NCBI GenBank assembly: GCA_029777935.1
Contig: JAKORH010000201.1
Span: 1-7,903 of the forward strand
Length of the DNA: 7,903 nt
Reading direction: 5' to 3'
Origin: Pseudomonadota bacterium
GTDB lineage: Bacteria > Pseudomonadota > Gammaproteobacteria > Burkholderiales > Burkholderiaceae
Numbering within the stretch: the stretch's first letter is position 1; every line of letters begins with the position of its first letter. The notes under the pieces are model-generated. The model was not told where the DNA came from and made no database searches. It saw only the letters and a list, made by a program, of their open reading frames with translations. The position numbers and the translations under genes are program-made. Shown one piece after another: positions 5,653-7,903 of the stretch.

Positions 5653-5799
5653 TCAGAACCGGGCGAATCCCGCAGCAGCGTCGAGCGCGTCCGGCTCGAT
5701 CCCGAAGCCGAGCAGCAGGAGAACGGCGATGCCGACGGCGGCGACCAGCGATTCGATCAGTGCCAGACGAACCAGGTGCGTGCGTCGGTGATGCGACAT
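5653..5799 (-). CDS. Predicted 48-residue single-pass membrane protein
   Basis: This is a short open frame encoding 48 residues. A basic N terminus (MSHHRRTHLVR) is followed by one hydrophobic segment (about residues 17–33, SLVAAVGIAVLLLLGFG) and a mildly acidic tail EPDALDAAAGFARF. By the positive-inside rule the N terminus should face the cytoplasm. I do not recognise a family. Evidence that it is real: GAGG at 5807–5810 sits seven bases before an ATG, the hydrophobic segment is coherent, and it fits neatly between the kinase and DUF72 genes with 12 bases to the next start. It could help the kinase or anchor a complex, but that is speculation. A chance frame in GC-rich DNA remains possible. 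Confidence 0.6.
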   Translation of the reverse strand: MSHHRRTHLVRLALIESLVAAVGIAVLLLLGFGIEPDALDAAAGFARF

Positions 5800-5806
5800 G
5801 GTGCAT

Positions 5807-5810
5807 CCTC
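5807..5810 (-). promoter_or_regulatory. Ribosome binding site of the small membrane protein
   Basis: On the minus strand GAGG is followed by a seven-base spacer and ATG at 5799. It favours this ATG over the in-frame ATG 14 codons upstream (5841), which would add a non-hydrophobic Arg/Pro-rich leader. Confidence 0.55.
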
Positions 5811-5868
5811 GCGGCCGGAGCGGCCCCGGACGCCTCTGCATGCAATTGCGGTGCCACCGTGCCGCGCG

Positions 5869-5883
5869 CGTCGAAATTCGACG
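5869..5883. repeat. Inverted repeat downstream of the histidine kinase gene
   Basis: CGTCGAA (5869–5875) and TTCGACG (5877–5883) are perfect seven-base arms around one A. It lies 20 bases after the kinase stop, in the 103-base gap before the small membrane protein gene. A one-base spacer is too short for an RNA hairpin loop without opening inner pairs, so a dimeric protein-binding site is as likely as a terminator. A further GGCCG/CGGCC stem lies at about 5813–5825. Confidence 0.45.
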
Positions 5884-5902
5884 ACGCTGGCCGAGCCGGG
5901 TG

Positions 5903-7816
5903 CTAGATCTGCCGGAAGCGCTCGATGATCGCTTCGGTGTTCATGCCCATCTGCGTCTGGCCGCGCGTTACCCCGCTGTGGTACGGCTCCAGCCGATAGG
6001 TGAGCTTCACGCGCGTGCCGGCGCCGGGCACGCTTTCGAGCTTCAGTTGCGCCCCGATCTTGCCGGCGCGGTTGCGCATGTTCAGCAGTCCGCGGCCGCC
6101 GACGCGCTCGCCGGCGATGCCGCGGCCGTTGTCGGTGATCCGTACCTGCAGCCACGGACCGTCGTCGGCGGGGTCGACCGTCATCACCACCGACACCGCG
6201 CGCGCGTGCGAATGCTTCAGCGCGTTGGTCAACGCCTCCTGCACGATGCGCAGGACCGGCAGCACCGCGTCGGGGTTGATGTTCAGCTCCTCGGGCAGCC
6301 CGCGCGCATCCCAGGTCAGCTCGATGCCGGCGGCACGGAAGCGCGGTTCCATGCGGAAACGCAGGTTGCCGAGCGAGGCCAGCAGGTCGGTGTTGCCCTG
6401 AGCGAGGGCGTCGATCGCGAGCCGCATGTCGTCGATCGACTCGCGCAGGATCTGCGCCACCTGGTGCTGCGACAGCGCGCCGCGCTCGACCAGCATCAGC
6501 GACGACAGCAATTGCGAGCCCAGGCCGTCGTGCATGTCCTGCATGATGCGCTGGCGTTCCGCGGCCGTCGCCTGGATGCGCTCGCTGTCGCGAAGCCGCT
6601 CGTAGTTGCGCTTGAGCATCTGCTCGCGCTCGCGCACGCGCGATTCGAGGTCGGTGCGCGCCAGTTCGGCATCGGACAGCACGCGCATGAAACGGTCGAC
6701 CAGCGGCGCGGCCAGCGCCACCAGCAGCAGCGGCCCGGCCCAGTGCAGCGCGAGCGAATCCGCGTTCGGCAGCCAGCCGCGCACCAGCGCATAGTCGTGG
6801 ATCGAAGCGCCGATCGCCACCGCGATCGCGGTCACCACCACCACCTGCAGCCGTTCGCGCTGGCGCACCCGCGACAGCACCGCGTAGAAGAGCGCGGTGC
6901 CCGCGATCACGATCAGGCCGGGCAGCCACCAGTCGTCCAGGTAGGGCGCGGCCTGGCGGTTGGTCACGACCACCAGCACGGGACCGAGCAGGCCGTAGGC
7001 GAGCGGCAGCCAGAAGTCGCGTCTGACCTCGCGCCCCGCCAGCCGCAGCAGCGCGGTGGTCATCACCGCGGCGAACACGCCGGTGGAGCCGTAGAAAAGC
7101 GCCTGCATCCAGACCCGCGCGTCGAGCGGCACGGTCTCGATCACGAAGAACAGGCTCCGCGCGACCCACAGCAGCGCAGCGAGCGTCAGCAGGCCGAGCG
7201 TGGTTTCGCGCCGGCGCAGCCACAGCACGCCGAAGATCAGCGCCAGCAGCGCGGCCAGCGTGCCGCCGATCCAGGGCAGCGTGTAGGAGAGGAAGAACTG
7301 CCGTTCGTACAGGGCGGACAGCCGCGTCAGCGGCCCGACCTCCACGCCCGCGAGCGCGTGCACGCCGCCGCGGTAGCTGGTCTGGATCAAGACGACGTTG
7401 TCGCCGGCTACCAGCACCGACGGATCGATCGCGAGCAGGTGCGGGCGCCGCCACTGCACGTCGGTAGTCTCGTCGGCCATGCGGATCTCGCCGATCACGC
7501 GGTTGTTGACGCTGACGCGCCCGCCGGTGGAGGCGAACTGCAGCAGCAGCGCCCAGGCGTCGGTCGGCTGGCCGCTCAGTCGGAAGCGCAGCCGCAGCGC
7601 CACGCTCTGCAGCGCCGAATCCTCGGACGCCGCCCACCGCAGCGGCAGGTCGAAGGTCTTCCACTGCGCGTCGGGCTCCGGCGTTGCACCGGGCGCCGTC
7701 TGCGCCCAGTCGACGAACGTCAACGGCTCGGCGCGCAGGACACCGGCCGGCAGGAACATCGCCGCAAGAAAAACGGCCGCCATCAGGGCGGCCGCGATTG
7801 CGCGTTCGATTCGCAC
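5903..7816 (-). CDS. Sensor histidine kinase, NarL-type (HisKA_3), with periplasmic beta-rich domain and 7 TM helices
   Basis: This 637-residue sensor kinase phosphorylates itself on His and passes the phosphate to the response regulator encoded just upstream. Residues 1–29 look like a signal peptide (ends VLRA). About 35–170 is a beta-rich, carbohydrate-binding-like periplasmic sensor. Seven membrane helices lie near 178–200, 206–226, 233–258, 269–285, 298–316, 322–342 and 356–375, a 7TMR-DISM arrangement. A coiled-coil linker (380–420) leads to the HisKA_3 motif RQRIMQDMHDGLGSQLL with phospho-acceptor His429. The ATPase domain has the N box (EALTNALKHSH, Glu527/Asn531), DNGRGI (562–567) and GGRGLLNMRNRA (573–584). 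The start is GTG at 7816; the next ATG (codon 12) would remove the basic start of the signal peptide. No hybrid receiver domain is present. About 28 residues after the ATPase fold are a nonstandard tail. Confidence 0.95.
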   Translation of the reverse strand: MRIERAIAAALMAAVFLAAMFLPAGVLRAEPLTFVDWAQTAPGATPEPDAQWKTFDLPLRWAASEDSALQSVALRLRFRLSGQPTDAWALLLQFASTGGRVSVNNRVIGEIRMADETTDVQWRRPHLLAIDPSVLVAGDNVVLIQTSYRGGVHALAGVEVGPLTRLSALYERQFFLSYTLPWIGGTLAALLALIFGVLWLRRRETTLGLLTLAALLWVARSLFFVIETVPLDARVWMQALFYGSTGVFAAVMTTALLRLAGREVRRDFWLPLAYGLLGPVLVVVTNRQAAPYLDDWWLPGLIVIAGTALFYAVLSRVRQRERLQVVVVTAIAVAIGASIHDYALVRGWLPNADSLALHWAGPLLLVALAAPLVDRFMRVLSDAELARTDLESRVREREQMLKRNYERLRDSERIQATAAERQRIMQDMHDGLGSQLLSSLMLVERGALSQHQVAQILRESIDDMRLAIDALAQGNTDLLASLGNLRFRMEPRFRAAGIELTWDARGLPEELNINPDAVLPVLRIVQEALTNALKHSHARAVSVVMTVDPADDGPWLQVRITDNGRGIAGERVGGRGLLNMRNRAGKIGAQLKLESVPGAGTRVKLTYRLEPYHSGVTRGQTQMGMNTEAIIERFRQI

Positions 7817-7824
7817 CGGTCGGG

Positions 7825-7903
7825 TCAGTTGCGCAGCAACCCCATTTGCGTGGCCTCGTACACCGCCTCGCCGCGCGAGTGCACCGCGAGCTTGCGGTAG
7901 ATC
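7825..7903 (-). CDS. C-terminal end of a NarL/FixJ-family response regulator (partial, cut by window edge)
   Basis: The last 25 codons and the TGA (7825–7827) of a minus-strand gene are present. The peptide IYRKLAVHSRGEAVYEATQM then GLLRN matches the end of a LuxR/GerE DNA-binding domain: IYRKL is the end of the recognition helix, and LAVHSRGEAVYEA is the typical final linker and helix of NarL-type regulators. The receiver domain should lie beyond the window. It stops eight bases before the kinase GTG, so regulator and kinase form one operon with the regulator first. It should be the phosphorylation partner of that kinase. The target genes cannot be read from this fragment. Confidence 0.88.
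   Translation of the reverse strand, partial: IYRKLAVHSRGEAVYEATQMGLLRN

Noticed and set aside
4507..5928. A 473-codon plus-strand frame opposite DUF72 and DUF4160
   Set aside because: Arg/Gln-rich low-complexity translation, antisense to well-supported genes, with no ribosome binding site or family motif.
5757..7664. A 635-codon minus-strand frame overlapping the kinase
   Set aside because: It is an Arg/Ala-rich shifted reading of the kinase gene with no recognisable domain. The true frame has signal peptide, membrane helices, HisKA_3 and ATPase motifs.
5798..7900. A 700-codon open frame on the plus strand, opposite the histidine kinase
   Set aside because: It is antisense to a kinase with complete family motifs. 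Its translation is His/Gln/Arg-rich without domains, as expected for the complement of GC-rich coding sequence.

Overview
The window is high-GC, densely packed bacterial DNA with strong G/C preference at third codon positions. Together with the gene content (a LemA–TPM–TPM cluster, a LuxR-type response regulator with a 7-TM histidine kinase, a small periplasmic c-type cytochrome, and the long form of DUF72), this suggests a proteobacterium, most likely a betaproteobacterium. That is inference from style and gene order; no rRNA or other marker gene is present. I see no tRNA or rRNA gene, insertion sequence, CRISPR array, phage gene or attachment site. It reads as chromosomal housekeeping and envelope sequence. 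No stretch longer than about 300 bases lacks a gene; the largest gap is 571–782.

Layout. Positions 1–81 may hold the last 26 codons of a plus-strand gene that meets a convergent minus-strand gene for a secreted mono-haem cytochrome c (145–570). A bulged hairpin at 81–110 and a second one at 109–123 lie between them. Divergent from the cytochrome is a short plus-strand gene for a DUF1992 (DnaJ-family-associated) protein (783–1172). A hairpin at 1202–1220 follows it, then a compact plus-strand cluster: LemA-family lipoprotein (1247–1843), a secreted and membrane-anchored TPM-domain protein with a glycine-rich tail (1860–2768), and a second, soluble TPM-domain protein whose start codon overlaps the previous stop (2768–3271). 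Methionine sulfoxide reductase A, msrA (3357–3932), follows after 85 bases with its own strong ribosome binding site.

After a convergent intergenic stretch with two hairpins (3933–4038), everything runs on the minus strand. In transcription order this is: the C-terminal end of a NarL/FixJ-type response regulator (7825–7903, cut by the window edge), its partner sensor histidine kinase (7816–5903), a predicted 48-residue single-pass membrane protein (5799–5653), a DUF72 (YecE-like) TIM-barrel protein (5640–4585), then two small adjacent genes of the DUF4160 (4547–4290) and DUF2442 (4284–4039) families. The spacing (8, 103, 12, 37 and 5 bases) allows one transcript, although the 103-base gap after the kinase contains inverted repeats and could separate two units.

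How the genes work together. The kinase and regulator should form a phosphorelay that senses an envelope signal through a periplasmic beta-rich domain and seven membrane helices; the target genes are unknown. LemA and the two TPM proteins probably act together at the cell envelope, with MsrA repairing oxidised methionines nearby. The most interesting items are the DUF4160–DUF2442 pair, which looks like a toxin–antitoxin-style cassette but is unproven, and the previously uncalled small membrane protein between the kinase and DUF72. I did not find a clearly new multi-gene system.
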